Shown: positions 27,587 through 35,083 of the stretch, piece by piece
Layout: every line of letters starts with the position of its first letter
Position numbering within the stretch: the stretch's first letter is position 1
Assembly (NCBI GenBank): GCA_021736985.1
Contig: JAIPEW010000004.1
Span: forward strand, 62,001 to 126,000
Origin: Clostridiales bacterium
GTDB lineage: Bacteria > Bacillota > Desulfotomaculia > Desulfotomaculales > VENG01
Length of the DNA: 64,000 nucleotides
Reading direction: 5' to 3'
The notes under the pieces: model-generated
The model's database searches: none
Told to the model about the DNA's origin: nothing
Seen by the model: the letters and a program-made list of their open reading frames with translations, nothing else
Translations under genes and position numbers: made by a program

Positions 27587-29503
27587 TTGATTCTTTTACA
27601 GGCATCTCATATATGCAAATCTTTTGCTGCAAAACCAATTTTAGATAATATTAATCTTACTATACAAGAAAATGAACGCACCGGGTTAATAGGAGCTAAC
27701 GGCGCTGGCAAATCTACCCTTTTAAAAATAATCAACGGTGATATAGAACCGGAGTCCGGTAAAATTTACAAGTCTAAAGAAGTTACCACCGGGTACTTAT
27801 CACAAGAAGCGGGAATAGAATCCCGGCACACAGTTTGGGAAGAACTGCTGAAAGTTTTTCGCCCTCTTATAGAGCAGGAAAAAGAGCTTCGTAAATTAGA
27901 AAAACAAATGGGCAACCCGGCAGTATTAAATGATCCGCAGAAATACAATCAAGTAAGCCAGAAATACGCTGCTTTAGAAGATCAGTTTCGCAGTGCTGGC
28001 GGATACAGTTACCAGGCAAACATCTACGGTGTACTGCATGGATTAAAGTTTATAGAAGACGATTACAACAGGGAAATATCCACCCTGAGCGGCGGCCAGA
28101 AGACGCGCCTTGCACTCGCCAGGCTTTTAATGTTAAGACCTGATATTTTAATTTTGGACGAGCCTACAAACTACCTGGACATGGAAAGTATGGCCTGGCT
28201 GGAAAATTATTTGCAGTCTTACACCGGGTCAGTACTAGTAGTATCCCACGATCGGTACTTCTTGGATAATTTGACCAGTGAGATTCTGGAATTGGAAAAT
28301 AATATACTTCGAAGGTATAACGGAAATTATACTAAATTTTTGGACCTAAAAGCACAGTGGATAGAACAGCAGCAAAGGGAATATGAGAAATATAAGGCAG
28401 AAAAAGAACAGATGGAAGAATTCGTGCAGAGAAATATTGCACGGGACTCTACATCGGGCAGGGCCAAGGCAAAAAGAAAACAGTTGCAAAAAATGGAAGT
28501 TGTACACCCTCCCGAAAATATTAAAAAAAACGTGGGTATTTCTTTTGGCATACAGCGTTCAAGCGGAAAAGAAGTATTAAATTTAGAAGAACTGGCAGTT
28601 GGTTATAACAACAAACCCGTTTCTGAAAATATAAGCTTTGAAATCTACAGAGGAGACAGGGTAGCACTCCTGGGGCCCAACGGAACAGGAAAAACCACAC
28701 TGCTAAAAACTATCACCGGTGAACTTCATGCTGTTAAAGGAAATATAACCCAGGGATTTCACGTAAGCATAGGCTATCATCACCAGGAACAGGAATACCT
28801 GTCCGAACATAAAACAGTGCTGGACGAGTTGTGGGACCACTTCCCCCATATGGATGAAAAAGACGTACGAACCGTGCTGGGAAGCTTTCTTTTCACGGGA
28901 GACGACGTCTATAAAAAAATATCAAACATAAGCGGCGGTGAACGGGCCCGGCTGGAACTGGCCGAGCTCATGTGCAAAAAAACAAATTTTTTAATTATGG
29001 ACGAACCTACAAACCACCTGGACGTGTACAGCAGGGAAGCCCTGGAAAATTCACTGCTGCAATACCCGGGCACGCTGCTATTTGTATCTCACGACCGCTA
29101 TTTCCTGCATAAAATTGCAACCAGGGTAATTGAACTTACCAATGCCGGGATAAGGAACTACCCCGGTGGATACACGTATTACCTGGAAAAAAAACAGGCT
29201 GAAACTGATACAGACAAAACAATAAAAAAAGAAAAAGACGAAGAAAAACCAGGAAAAGGCAAGCTGGACTACCTGCGTACCAAAGAAAAACAGCGACAGG
29301 AACGCAAACGGCAGCGGCGCCTGCAAGAGCTAGAGGAAGAAATACCAGGGCTGGAAGAACATATTAATACCCTGGAAATGGAATTGTACGAACCCGAAGT
29401 CTATAACGATCACCAGAAATACATTAAAAAAAGCAGCGAGTTAGAAAAACTGCATAACCAGTTAGAAGAACACCTCGAAGAATGGGTCAACTTAGAAGAA
29501 TAA
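27587..29503 (+). CDS. ABC-F family ATPase (ribosome-associated, YdiF/Uup-like)
   Basis: This 638-residue protein has two ABC ATPase domains and no membrane segments. The first domain carries GANGAGKSTLLK and LSGGQKTRLALARLL, the second GPNGTGKTTLLK and ISGGERARLELAELM. A charged linker (about 245-310) and a C-terminal coiled coil (about 545-638) complete the ABC-F plan. Such proteins act on the translating ribosome; the substrate is not predictable here. It starts with TTG after AGGGGTG and is divergent from the fliD operon. Confidence 0.9.
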   Translation: MILLQASHICKSFAAKPILDNINLTIQENERTGLIGANGAGKSTLLKIINGDIEPESGKIYKSKEVTTGYLSQEAGIESRHTVWEELLKVFRPLIEQEKELRKLEKQMGNPAVLNDPQKYNQVSQKYAALEDQFRSAGGYSYQANIYGVLHGLKFIEDDYNREISTLSGGQKTRLALARLLMLRPDILILDEPTNYLDMESMAWLENYLQSYTGSVLVVSHDRYFLDNLTSEILELENNILRRYNGNYTKFLDLKAQWIEQQQREYEKYKAEKEQMEEFVQRNIARDSTSGRAKAKRKQLQKMEVVHPPENIKKNVGISFGIQRSSGKEVLNLEELAVGYNNKPVSENISFEIYRGDRVALLGPNGTGKTTLLKTITGELHAVKGNITQGFHVSIGYHHQEQEYLSEHKTVLDELWDHFPHMDEKDVRTVLGSFLFTGDDVYKKISNISGGERARLELAELMCKKTNFLIMDEPTNHLDVYSREALENSLLQYPGTLLFVSHDRYFLHKIATRVIELTNAGIRNYPGGYTYYLEKKQAETDTDKTIKKEKDEEKPGKGKLDYLRTKEKQRQERKRQRRLQELEEEIPGLEEHINTLEMELYEPEVYNDHQKYIKKSSELEKLHNQLEEHLEEWVNLEE

Positions 29504-29506
29504 AGC

Positions 29507-29520
29507 AATAAGTTGGTGAC
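29507..29520 (+). repeat. Half copy of the AGTTGGTGAC palindrome
   Basis: Four bases after the ABC-F stop the sequence CAATAAGTTGGTGA appears, identical to one arm of the inverted repeats at 34035-34067 and closely matching 32980-33001. The second arm is missing and a P-type ATPase fragment begins about 10 bases later, so the element seems to have been cut at the left edge of the accessory region. Confidence 0.6.
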
Positions 29521-29530
29521 AGTGAACTGC

Positions 29531-29769
29531 ACCGGAAAAAATTCCGGTAGACGGAGTGGTTATCAAGGGAAATGCTTCTATTAACGAGGCTTCCCTTACA
29601 GGAGAATCTCTTCCTGTAGAAAAAACAACAGGAAGCAATATTTTTGCCGGAACAGTAAACTATTCCGGAATGATAGTGGCAGAAGCTCAAAAAGTAGGCA
29701 AGGACACTACTTTAGGAAAACTAATCAATCTTGTACAAGAAGCTGAAAGCCAGAAAGCACCTATCATCA
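29531..29769 (+). pseudogene. Fragment of a P1-type heavy-metal ATPase (actuator domain)
   Basis: The reading frame encodes IPVDGVVIKGNASINEASLTGESLPVEK followed by AGTVNYSGMIVAEAQKVGKDTTLGKLINLVQEAESQKAPI (key motif LTGES). This is the actuator domain of a copper or cadmium P-type ATPase, about 75 residues out of a usual 700 or more. There is no start region, P-domain or N-domain. The 3' break coincides with the 3' break of the opposing PIN gene, so one rearrangement truncated both. Confidence 0.85.
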
Positions 29770-30065
29770 TCCCGGTCTGAAGTTTGTTCATTCCAATCAT
29801 CAGGCATATTTGTAACTTCATCTTCCGGACAGAAGATGAGGTCCAAAACTTCGTGTGCTTCTTGTGTTGATACTGCATCTTTTTTATCAATGTAGTTTAC
29901 TGCCAGTCTGTCTATAATTTCATGAACCTCGTCTAACATAAACTGATTCCATACCAGGGTTAGATCATTGAATCTTATGAATTCAAGAAGATAAGTTTGT
30001 TTATATAGCGTAGGTACTAATGTATTTGTATCAACGACGATGGGAACGTTTACTTCTGACTTCAT
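29721..30065 (-). CDS. PIN-domain toxin (VapC-like), C-terminus replaced
   Basis: The protein begins with the PIN strand VPIVVDTNTLVPTLY and retains conserved acidic positions down to SDRDDDR, so most of the nuclease core is present. The last residues (CFLAFSFLYKID) are read from the antisense of the P-type ATPase fragment, so the native C-terminus is lost. PIN toxins of this family cleave RNA and pair with a small antitoxin, which here overlaps the start by 35 bases. Activity is uncertain because the final strand and helix are gone. Confidence 0.75.
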   Translation of the reverse strand: MKSEVNVPIVVDTNTLVPTLYKQTYLLEFIRFNDLTLVWNQFMLDEVHEIIDRLAVNYIDKKDAVSTQEAHEVLDLIFCPEDEVTNMPDDWNEQTSDRDDDRCFLAFSFLYKID

Positions 30066-30204
30066 TCCGGGCTTTTTTAACCTCTCTTTCTATGTCGTCA
30101 TCAGTAACCCCGGCTGCTTCCAACCTTTTTCGAATGTTTTTAGCTTTACTAATGGCTTGATCTAATCTTTCGTGCCGATTAGTTATTTTTTCAGCTGCTT
30201 GCAT
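30031..30204 (-). CDS. Small antitoxin partner of the PIN toxin
   Basis: This 57-residue charged helical protein (starting MQAAEKITNRHERLDQ, ending EVRSKRSHRR) starts at an ATG that follows GGAGGGG. It overlaps the PIN gene in the manner of a toxin-antitoxin pair. An in-frame upstream GTG/ATG extension to 30261 is possible but runs through an inverted repeat and lacks a good ribosome binding site. The antitoxin family is not recognised from sequence alone. Confidence 0.6.
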   Translation of the reverse strand: MQAAEKITNRHERLDQAISKAKNIRKRLEAAGVTDDDIEREVKKARNEVRSKRSHRR

Positions 30205-30228
30205 TTTCTTTCCCCTCCTACTCTTTAG

Positions 30229-30246
30229 TTTCGTCGAGCGACGAAA
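30229..30246 (-). promoter_or_regulatory. Inverted repeat, likely operator of the PIN/antitoxin pair
   Basis: TTTCGTCG and CGACGAAA form a perfect eight-base inverted repeat with a two-base spacer, 25 bases upstream of the antitoxin ATG and downstream of a TTGACA promoter. This is the usual place for autoregulation by an antitoxin. Confidence 0.5.
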
Positions 30247-30259
30247 ACCTCCTAATACC

Positions 30260-30288
30260 ATTGTTTACCATCCTCTCCAGCATGTCAA
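30260..30288 (-). promoter_or_regulatory. Candidate promoter of the PIN/antitoxin pair
   Basis: On the minus strand a perfect TTGACA (30283-30288) is followed after 17 bases by AACAAT (30260-30265). The -10 is poor but the position relative to the operator-like repeat and the antitoxin start is right. Confidence 0.45.
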
Positions 30289-30529
30289 ATTAAGATTTAC
30301 CATATTTTATTAGTATTAGGAGGTATTATTGACGATTTTTTTACATTGTAACCTTATACGCCGGGTTATTAATTCACTAATCGGAGGGAAGTTTAAGATA
30401 CTGTATTTTGCTTATTTTTGAAAATCCATGTGTATATATATTCTTTAAACAATTGCACTAAAATTAAGAAAAACAGAAAAACAAAAATAATAGAAGTTAA
30501 AATACAATTCCAACACGGTTTGTAGCTAC

Positions 30530-30838
30530 TTAAAAACTGAATTCCTTACAAGATAACTTACAAACCCGGTAGGAAATAAATAGTCCGCCTGTAATCATTA
30601 TTTTGGCAATAAACCTGTTGAAAAATATGTATAACACTAGAATTAATAATTGTGTTGCAACCCCTAGTAAAGATATAGGCATATTAGCGATGATGGGCAA
30701 TTCCAAATTAACTATATCTGTTAACATATAAGAATGTATCGAAAAAAATTCTATAAAGAGCAAATTTGCGAGATTAATAATGCTAAGCAATATAAATAAA
30801 TTTTTTATTTTTACGATTTTTTTATATTGTACTGTCAT
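30530..30838 (-). CDS. Small membrane protein, bacteriocin-cluster candidate
   Basis: This 102-residue protein is basic at the N-terminus and has about three hydrophobic segments (residues 10-32, 45-72, 76-92). It overlaps the end of the next membrane protein gene by 17 bases, indicating one transcript with it. The middle (IIANMPISLLGVATQLLILVLY) loosely recalls a VKOR-type helix, but the CxxC pair of that family is absent. I do not recognise the family. Position downstream of the halocin-like precursor suggests immunity or processing. Confidence 0.5.
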   Translation of the reverse strand: MTVQYKKIVKIKNLFILLSIINLANLLFIEFFSIHSYMLTDIVNLELPIIANMPISLLGVATQLLILVLYIFFNRFIAKIMITGGLFISYRVCKLSCKEFSF

Positions 30839-31217
30839 TAGTATTCTCCTCTAAGTATTTTTTTGTTTTTAATAAACTAAATAGAACAATTGCATCGTTT
30901 AAAAAATTGCCAATAGCACATATGTTCAAATAGGGGGATGGTGATTTTAATTTAAACAAAATAATACCTATTTGGGCAATAATTATTAAGGGTACGATAA
31001 ATAATAATCTTTTTATTTCTTTTACCCTGGTGTTGGATGTTTGTTTCCAGTTATAAATAATGAGAGCACTTATTATTGCAAATAAAGAACCGCATATTAG
31101 AAACTCTATTTTTACACTGATCAAAGACGCAATTAAAACGCCAAAACCAGCGTATATTGCATCAATCTGACCCCTGTCTTTAATTGCAGTCGAGTTATTA
31201 TTAGATAAATTATTCAT
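30822..31217 (-). CDS. Membrane protein of unknown family, bacteriocin-cluster candidate
   Basis: This 131-residue protein has a polar N-terminus and four hydrophobic segments (about 20-36, 39-55, 67-87, 97-113). It lies 75 bases downstream of the halocin-like ORF on the same strand and overlaps the next small membrane protein gene. No catalytic motif is visible. An immunity or export function is inferred only from position. Confidence 0.5.
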   Translation of the reverse strand: MNNLSNNNSTAIKDRGQIDAIYAGFGVLIASLISVKIEFLICGSLFAIISALIIYNWKQTSNTRVKEIKRLLFIVPLIIIAQIGIILFKLKSPSPYLNICAIGNFLNDAIVLFSLLKTKKYLEENTNDSTI

Positions 31218-31291
31218 TTAAATCCTCCGTTAGTTAATTAAATATAGACGGCACCCAAATTGGTACCGCCTATATTTTCATTAAAATTCAA

Positions 31292-31726
31292 CTATAATTC
31301 GCTGCAAACACCTGAACTCCATGCAATATTACAAGCTACTTCACATGCTCCGGCCGCCGGGCCAAAAGCTAAACAACCAACGCCACAAGCCATTACTCCG
31401 CTTAAGCTGCAGGCAAATTGTTCCCAATCCCATGCAACTCGGTATACATGTTCTGAAGCATAAGATGCGGAAGCAATTTTCTTTTGGCCGAGCTTAATCT
31501 TCTTATTGATATATTGCTTCATTTTCTGGTTTTTAGCTTTAAGTTCCTGGATAGATTGCGTCTTAGATTCTTTTAACCCGCTTTGCTTATAAACGTTAAT
31601 TGTGGCTTTATCACTGTTTTTTAAGTCCTTCCACTTAAAAGAGACAACACTAATTATTTCCCCATTATTACCATCTATATAGCCGTAAATCAATGTTTTC
31701 TTTTTGTTTTTGTTAATTTTGTGCAT
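31292..31726 (-). CDS. Halocin C8-like bacteriocin domain, downstream half of a frame-split precursor
   Basis: The C-terminal 45 residues contain six cysteines in a glycine- and alanine-rich hydrophobic segment (FACSLSGVMACGVGC, GACEVACNIAWSSGVC), the pattern of halocin C8-like peptides. A charged region (residues about 1-95) precedes it. The listed ATG has no clear ribosome binding site, and the open frame continues upstream of it to about 31799 with protein-like sequence (LKINGPAKVVKVEPKNII), inside the end of the preceding ORF. It therefore looks like the second half of one precursor split at an A7 tract. Confidence 0.65.
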   Translation of the reverse strand: MHKINKNKKKTLIYGYIDGNNGEIISVVSFKWKDLKNSDKATINVYKQSGLKESKTQSIQELKAKNQKMKQYINKKIKLGQKKIASASYASEHVYRVAWDWEQFACSLSGVMACGVGCLAFGPAAGACEVACNIAWSSGVCSEL

Positions 31727-31754
31727 GCCTACTACTTGAATGATGTTTTTCGGT

Positions 31755-32096
31755 TCAACTTTGACTACTTTGGCTGGACCGTTGATTTTCAGTTTGTTTT
31801 TTTATGCCCTCATAGTTATTAACCATGTTTACATACTTACTCGCTTCTGCGCCTTTTATTTCTTCTGCTGAGACATCATACCGGTCCTTTATTTGTTTTA
31901 TCGTTTCCTGATCAAGACATGTTTCACAGTTACTGTTACCAAGGTTTATATTTTTACTTGCTTCACATAAGATACAACCATGGTAGTTGGAGTTGTCATG
32001 ATTATATGTATAAGAAAAACCGGTCAGAAGTGGCGTTAAAAATAAAGCTAAAGCAGCTATTGTTGCAATAAAAATTCTTGATTTAGATTTACCCAT
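31755..32096 (-). CDS. Secreted Cys-containing protein, upstream half of the frame-split bacteriocin precursor
   Basis: The 113-residue ORF starts with a clear signal peptide (MGKSKSRIFIATIAALALFL to about residue 28) after AAAGGAGTG. It carries CILCEAS and CETCLDQ, two cysteine pairs, and a helical segment with IKQIKDRYDVSAEEIKGAEA. After NNYEGIKK the frame runs into a Ser/Gln/Arg-rich tail that looks non-native. Removing one A from the A7 tract near 31798-31804 joins it to the halocin-like half, giving a precursor of about 265 residues, the size of known halocin C8-type precursors. Confidence 0.6.
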   Translation of the reverse strand: MGKSKSRIFIATIAALALFLTPLLTGFSYTYNHDNSNYHGCILCEASKNINLGNSNCETCLDQETIKQIKDRYDVSAEEIKGAEASKYVNMVNNYEGIKKQTENQRSSQSSQS

Positions 32097-32263
32097 AATT
32101 TAACACTCCTTTAAAATATGTTTAAAAAAAACAATAAATAACAGTGAAGGCAACCACCTCCATATAAAGAATTATTTAGCATTTTATATTATTTGTCTCT
32201 GCTTTTCAATAAATATTGCACATCAGGCCCTCTTAAGGGCTTAACAAACCTCTTTTTTGTCAT

Positions 32264-32290
32264 AAAAAAAGCCGGGGGAAACCCCGACTT
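32264..32290 (-). terminator. Intrinsic terminator
   Basis: On the minus strand AGTCGGGG pairs with CCCCGGCT across a short loop, followed by seven T. It ends transcription from the HepT/MntA genes before the halocin-like cluster. Confidence 0.85.
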
Positions 32291-32323
32291 AAAATTAAGG
32301 CTTATAGTTTTTTATTTTATCAA

Positions 32324-32374
32324 AAGAAGCGGCCTTACTCCTGACTAAAGTCAGAAGAATGCGGCCGCTTCTAT
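32324..32374 (-). repeat. Long imperfect inverted repeat at the end of the truncated hepT gene
   Basis: AAGCGGCC with AGTCAG-type inner arms pairs with GGCCGCTT over about 50 bases. The stop codon of the truncated HepT-like gene lies in the outer arm. The structure could be a terminator for that gene or a small mobile element that cut the gene short. Confidence 0.5.
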
Positions 32375-32536
32375 ATCTTCAATCATTGTTTGTAATGCAT
32401 ATTTTAGGCCTCTAATAATCCACAGGTCATATAAAATATCTTGTTTACTTTTACTTTCAAATAATTTCTCAATACTTGCAGCTTGTTCCCTGATATAACT
32501 TACCTTTTTAATAACAAGTTCATGATCTATCATCAT
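32351..32536 (-). pseudogene. HepT-like gene, truncated (catalytic motif missing)
   Basis: About 61 residues remain, starting MMIDHELVIKKVSYIREQAASIEKLF and including WIIRGLKYALQTMIEDI, the first two helices of a HepT/DUF86 protein. The RX4HXY RNase motif, which lies in the second half, is absent and the ORF ends inside an inverted repeat. The ATG at 32536 follows GAGGTG and overlaps the upstream mntA-like gene, so the two were a toxin-antitoxin pair. Confidence 0.7.
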
Positions 32537-32963
32537 AAACAGGCACCTCGTCAAGTATTTCTTCTAAGGCTCTTCTGTACCTGGGATACACTTCGGCGTA
32601 AATCCTGCTTACTTGCTCTATAAAATCCCGCACACGGTCTGGATCATTTGAATAAATCAAGCAGCCTTCCTTAATAACGCGAAAACTAAAAATAATATTA
32701 TCCAGGTTAAGGACTACTATATCGTAGCTAAATCCCGTAGAAGAATTTAAGCAGTTTAATATTTTTGATTCAAGATACACTCTTTCTTTTTCACTTAATT
32801 TAAAATCAACTGGTATTATGCCGACATCTACATCACTGTCGGGCCTGCACATTTCCAGGGTAGAGCCAAAAAGATAAGCTCCGGCAACTTCATGAAAATC
32901 ACTCAAAGCACCGTTAACCTGCTCAGTTACAGCTTTTATATCCCTATTGATCATATTTCCCAT
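32520..32963 (-). CDS. MntA-type nucleotidyltransferase antitoxin (partner of truncated HepT)
   Basis: The minimal nucleotidyltransferase motif is visible as YLFGSTLEMCRPDSDVDVGI (GS-x9-DVD). MntA proteins AMPylate or otherwise modify the HepT toxin. The ATG at 32963 follows GAGGTG with a seven-base spacer and is preferred over upstream starts. Its 3' end overlaps the truncated hepT-like gene. With the toxin broken, this antitoxin may be a remnant or act on the intact HepT encoded nearby. Confidence 0.75.
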   Translation of the reverse strand: MGNMINRDIKAVTEQVNGALSDFHEVAGAYLFGSTLEMCRPDSDVDVGIIPVDFKLSEKERVYLESKILNCLNSSTGFSYDIVVLNLDNIIFSFRVIKEGCLIYSNDPDRVRDFIEQVSRIYAEVYPRYRRALEEILDEVPVYDDRS

Positions 32964-32979
32964 AATCATACACCTCAAC

Positions 32980-33001
32980 AAGTTGGTGACGTCACCAACT
33001 T
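32980..33001. repeat. Perfect palindrome built from AGTTGGTGAC
   Basis: The 22-base sequence is its own reverse complement, formed by AAGTTGGTGAC and its mirror. It overlaps the stop codon of the mntA gene at 33000-33410 and lies directly before the second mntA-like gene, marking the junction of the two gene pairs. The same core occurs at 29507-29520 and 34035-34067. Confidence 0.75.
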
Positions 33002-33410
33002 ATTTATGATCTCTGATCAAATCGTCTAAAAACTCTTTTATAAAAGGTTTCAAATCAAAATACTCCTGCCAGATACGTTCTATAAAATCATATCTAATAC
33101 TGTCATCATTTGATATCAAAAGAACTCCCGCCGTAGCATGATAAGCAAAAGCGGCAGCAGTATCATTAAGCACTTTAAAATCGACAGTATAATGGATACT
33201 CTGCTCTAACTGTATGGACATCGTCATTTCATAATCGATTATGTCTTTTTCGTTAATCTTTTCTTTGTCTATATAAGCAGCAATATCTATATCATTATAA
33301 TGTTCACTTTCCAGCACAGAACCGTGCAAGTAAGCAAATATAATTTCACTGCAGCCGTCCAAGCATTCACGTGCCTGTTTTTTTACCTGTTCCATGTTTG
33401 ATAGCACCAC
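33000..33410 (-). CDS. mntA: MntA-type nucleotidyltransferase antitoxin
   Basis: This 136-residue protein has the nucleotidyltransferase motif YLHGSVLESEHYNDIDIAAYI. It overlaps the stop of the HepT gene by one base, the standard hepT-mntA order. MntA adds AMP to the Tyr of the HepT RX4HXY motif and so inactivates the RNase. Its stop codon is part of a perfect palindrome. Confidence 0.82.
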   Translation of the reverse strand: MVLSNMEQVKKQARECLDGCSEIIFAYLHGSVLESEHYNDIDIAAYIDKEKINEKDIIDYEMTMSIQLEQSIHYTVDFKVLNDTAAAFAYHATAGVLLISNDDSIRYDFIERIWQEYFDLKPFIKEFLDDLIRDHK

Positions 33411-33844
33411 TATAGTTCACCACCAGTGAACTTTTTAACCTTATTTAAAAATTCCACCAGGTCTTTTAACCCGCCGCCTCTAATTATTTCATATATTTTG
33501 GAGTCATCAATATCACCGTACTTATGAACAAGCAAATTACGAAATTTAGCCATATTTGCCAGCTTCAAGGCTAACGTTTCATCAATTATTCCCTCATCCC
33601 TTAATACTAAATAACAGTCACTGTAACTGGAAGGCACCCTGTTAGCCAAACGAGCAGCCAGATGATTGCAAATATTTTGCGAGGCCTCTATAGCCACAAT
33701 AAGCTGGTATTTTGCAGCAGAAATTATTGTTTCATCCTGTAGAAATTCTGATTTTGGCTCTTCCGCATATTTTTCCAATAACTTGCTGGCGTGCATTATG
33801 TCTAATGCTTTTTGACTCAGTTTATCTATATTCAAATTTTTCAT
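33410..33844 (-). CDS. hepT: HepT RNase toxin (HEPN family)
   Basis: This 144-residue all-helical protein has the catalytic HEPN motif RNLLVHKY (RX4HXY) at about residue 107 and the family sequence VAIEASQNICNHL. HepT cleaves RNA and is neutralised by MntA from the overlapping downstream gene. This pair appears intact, unlike the damaged pair that follows. Confidence 0.87.
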   Translation of the reverse strand: MKNLNIDKLSQKALDIMHASKLLEKYAEEPKSEFLQDETIISAAKYQLIVAIEASQNICNHLAARLANRVPSSYSDCYLVLRDEGIIDETLALKLANMAKFRNLLVHKYGDIDDSKIYEIIRGGGLKDLVEFLNKVKKFTGGEL

Positions 33845-34034
33845 TGTAACCCTCCAGTTGGCAATGAATCAGTATTTCATCATTTAAGAATTCATATATG
33901 TTTAATTTACCGATATATTCTAAAATAGTCATTGCCTTTTGGATATCGGATATCTTATCTTTGAATTAAGATAGAGATTACGCTAAAGTACATATAAATT
34001 ATACCATTTTTTGTCTACCAGGGTCAATTTGAAC

Positions 34035-34067
34035 GCAATAAGTTGGTGACAAGCACCAACTTATTGC
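34035..34067. repeat. Inverted repeat with AGTTGGTG arms
   Basis: GCAATAAGTTGGTG and its exact reverse complement are separated by five bases. It is located in the otherwise gene-free stretch 33845-34238 between hepT and the transposase and matches the elements at 29507 and 32980. The rest of this stretch shows only the REP-like end and a terminator-like hairpin listed separately. Confidence 0.75.
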
Positions 34068-34109
34068 ATATAGGTAATTAAAAGAGATGATAAGGTCAGA
34101 TTTACGACA

Positions 34110-34130
34110 GACAAAAGAACCGTCCCCCTG
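34110..34130 (+). repeat. REP-like end, GACAAAAGAACCGTCCCC type
   Basis: GACAAAAGAACCGTCCCCC lies downstream of the transposase gene, in the same orientation as the copy upstream of it at 35062-35083. This sequence type is commonly found with RAYT (REP-associated tyrosine transposase) genes in Firmicutes and is probably their substrate. Confidence 0.75.
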
Positions 34131-34162
34131 ATTGCGTTTAGAATACGAATATATATAATTAC

Positions 34163-34193
34163 AAAAGAGCCGCGGGAAACCGGGGCCCTTTCT
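34163..34193 (-). terminator. Terminator-like hairpin downstream of the transposase gene
   Basis: On the minus strand AAAGGGCCCCGG and CCGCGGCTCTTTT form a stem of about ten pairs with two mismatches and end in four T. It lies about 45 bases after the transposase stop codon. Confidence 0.5.
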
Positions 34194-34238
34194 CGTGACA
34201 GAACACTACTGAAAATAATAAGTATACCTACCCATAAA

Positions 34239-35012
34239 CTATTTCCCTTGCAAGCTTTTATACACAATCCACTTACCAACGCCTGTTATTCTGCTGATCT
34301 GTCTTGCAGACAAACCTTTTTCACTGAGCAAATCAAAATACTGGCTTTGTTTTTCTTTATCCAACTTCTGCACTTCTTTGCAGTTTTTTACCTGGCAAAC
34401 AGTTTTAATCAATTCAACAGCATCGGTATCTTTCCATTTCTTTTTTTCATCAATATCTAAAAATTTTTCCTGTACTTCTACTTTATGAAATGCCTTAAAT
34501 TCTTCTACTGCTTTTGCTTTATTATTGCTGAATAATCCAAGTGCAAAGTCTGTCTCTGTAAGTTTATTTTTTTGATTTATGTATTCCCTGTAACTACTCC
34601 AGGGATAATCAGCTAGTTCTTTAACTAACCCGGCTTTTATCGGATTTTGATGTATATATCGCAAAACTGCTAGAAAATATTTGTCGTCTTCCACGGTTTC
34701 ACTTTTGTATCGATCCTGGAACAGGTGTCCACACCGTTCATATTTCCAATTATACCAATACACATAACTTGCTCCAATACGCCTAAAGGTAATACCTAAT
34801 TCTTCTTTTCCTTCCTTTACCAGCAGGTGCACATGATTACCCATTAAACAATAAGCATAAACTTTAAACTTGCATTTTTTCTGATACACGTCTAATGTTT
34901 GTATAAATTTTATTGAGTCTTCTTCATCCTCAAAGATAGTCTGCCGGTTCATGCCCCGCATTATAATATGGTAAATGCCTGTTCTACTCTTTTCCCTCGC
35001 TCTTCTTGGCAT
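34239..35012 (-). CDS. REP-associated tyrosine transposase (RAYT, Y1 family)
   Basis: This 257-residue protein has the Y1/HUH histidine motif MGNHVHLLV (about residue 60), the catalytic-tyrosine region LRYIHQNPIKAGLV (about 110), and a C-terminal helix-turn-helix (GLSARQISRITGVGKWIVYKSL). RAYTs mobilise short REP-like hairpins by single-strand DNA cleavage. Copies of its presumed ends flank the gene, and a 160-base copy of its own 5' end occurs at 36684-36843. The gene appears intact. Confidence 0.88.
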   Translation of the reverse strand: MPRRAREKSRTGIYHIIMRGMNRQTIFEDEEDSIKFIQTLDVYQKKCKFKVYAYCLMGNHVHLLVKEGKEELGITFRRIGASYVYWYNWKYERCGHLFQDRYKSETVEDDKYFLAVLRYIHQNPIKAGLVKELADYPWSSYREYINQKNKLTETDFALGLFSNNKAKAVEEFKAFHKVEVQEKFLDIDEKKKWKDTDAVELIKTVCQVKNCKEVQKLDKEKQSQYFDLLSEKGLSARQISRITGVGKWIVYKSLQGK

Positions 35013-35061
35013 ACTCTAATCACCCTGGTTCATTATACCATTTCACTAGTCCATTTTACCA

Positions 35062-35083
35062 GACAAAAGAACCGTCCCCGTGG
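35062..35083 (+). repeat. REP-like end upstream of the transposase gene
   Basis: GACAAAAGAACCGTCCCCGTGG directly adjoins a broken yjfB copy at 35084. The same sequence with one change (CATGG) adjoins another broken yjfB copy at 36844, so the element end and yjfB are joined in both places. Confidence 0.75.

Noticed and set aside
32980-34067. CRISPR array from the repeated AGTTGGTGAC sequence
   Set aside because: The copies are about 1 kb apart with genes between them, without regular spacers or cas genes.
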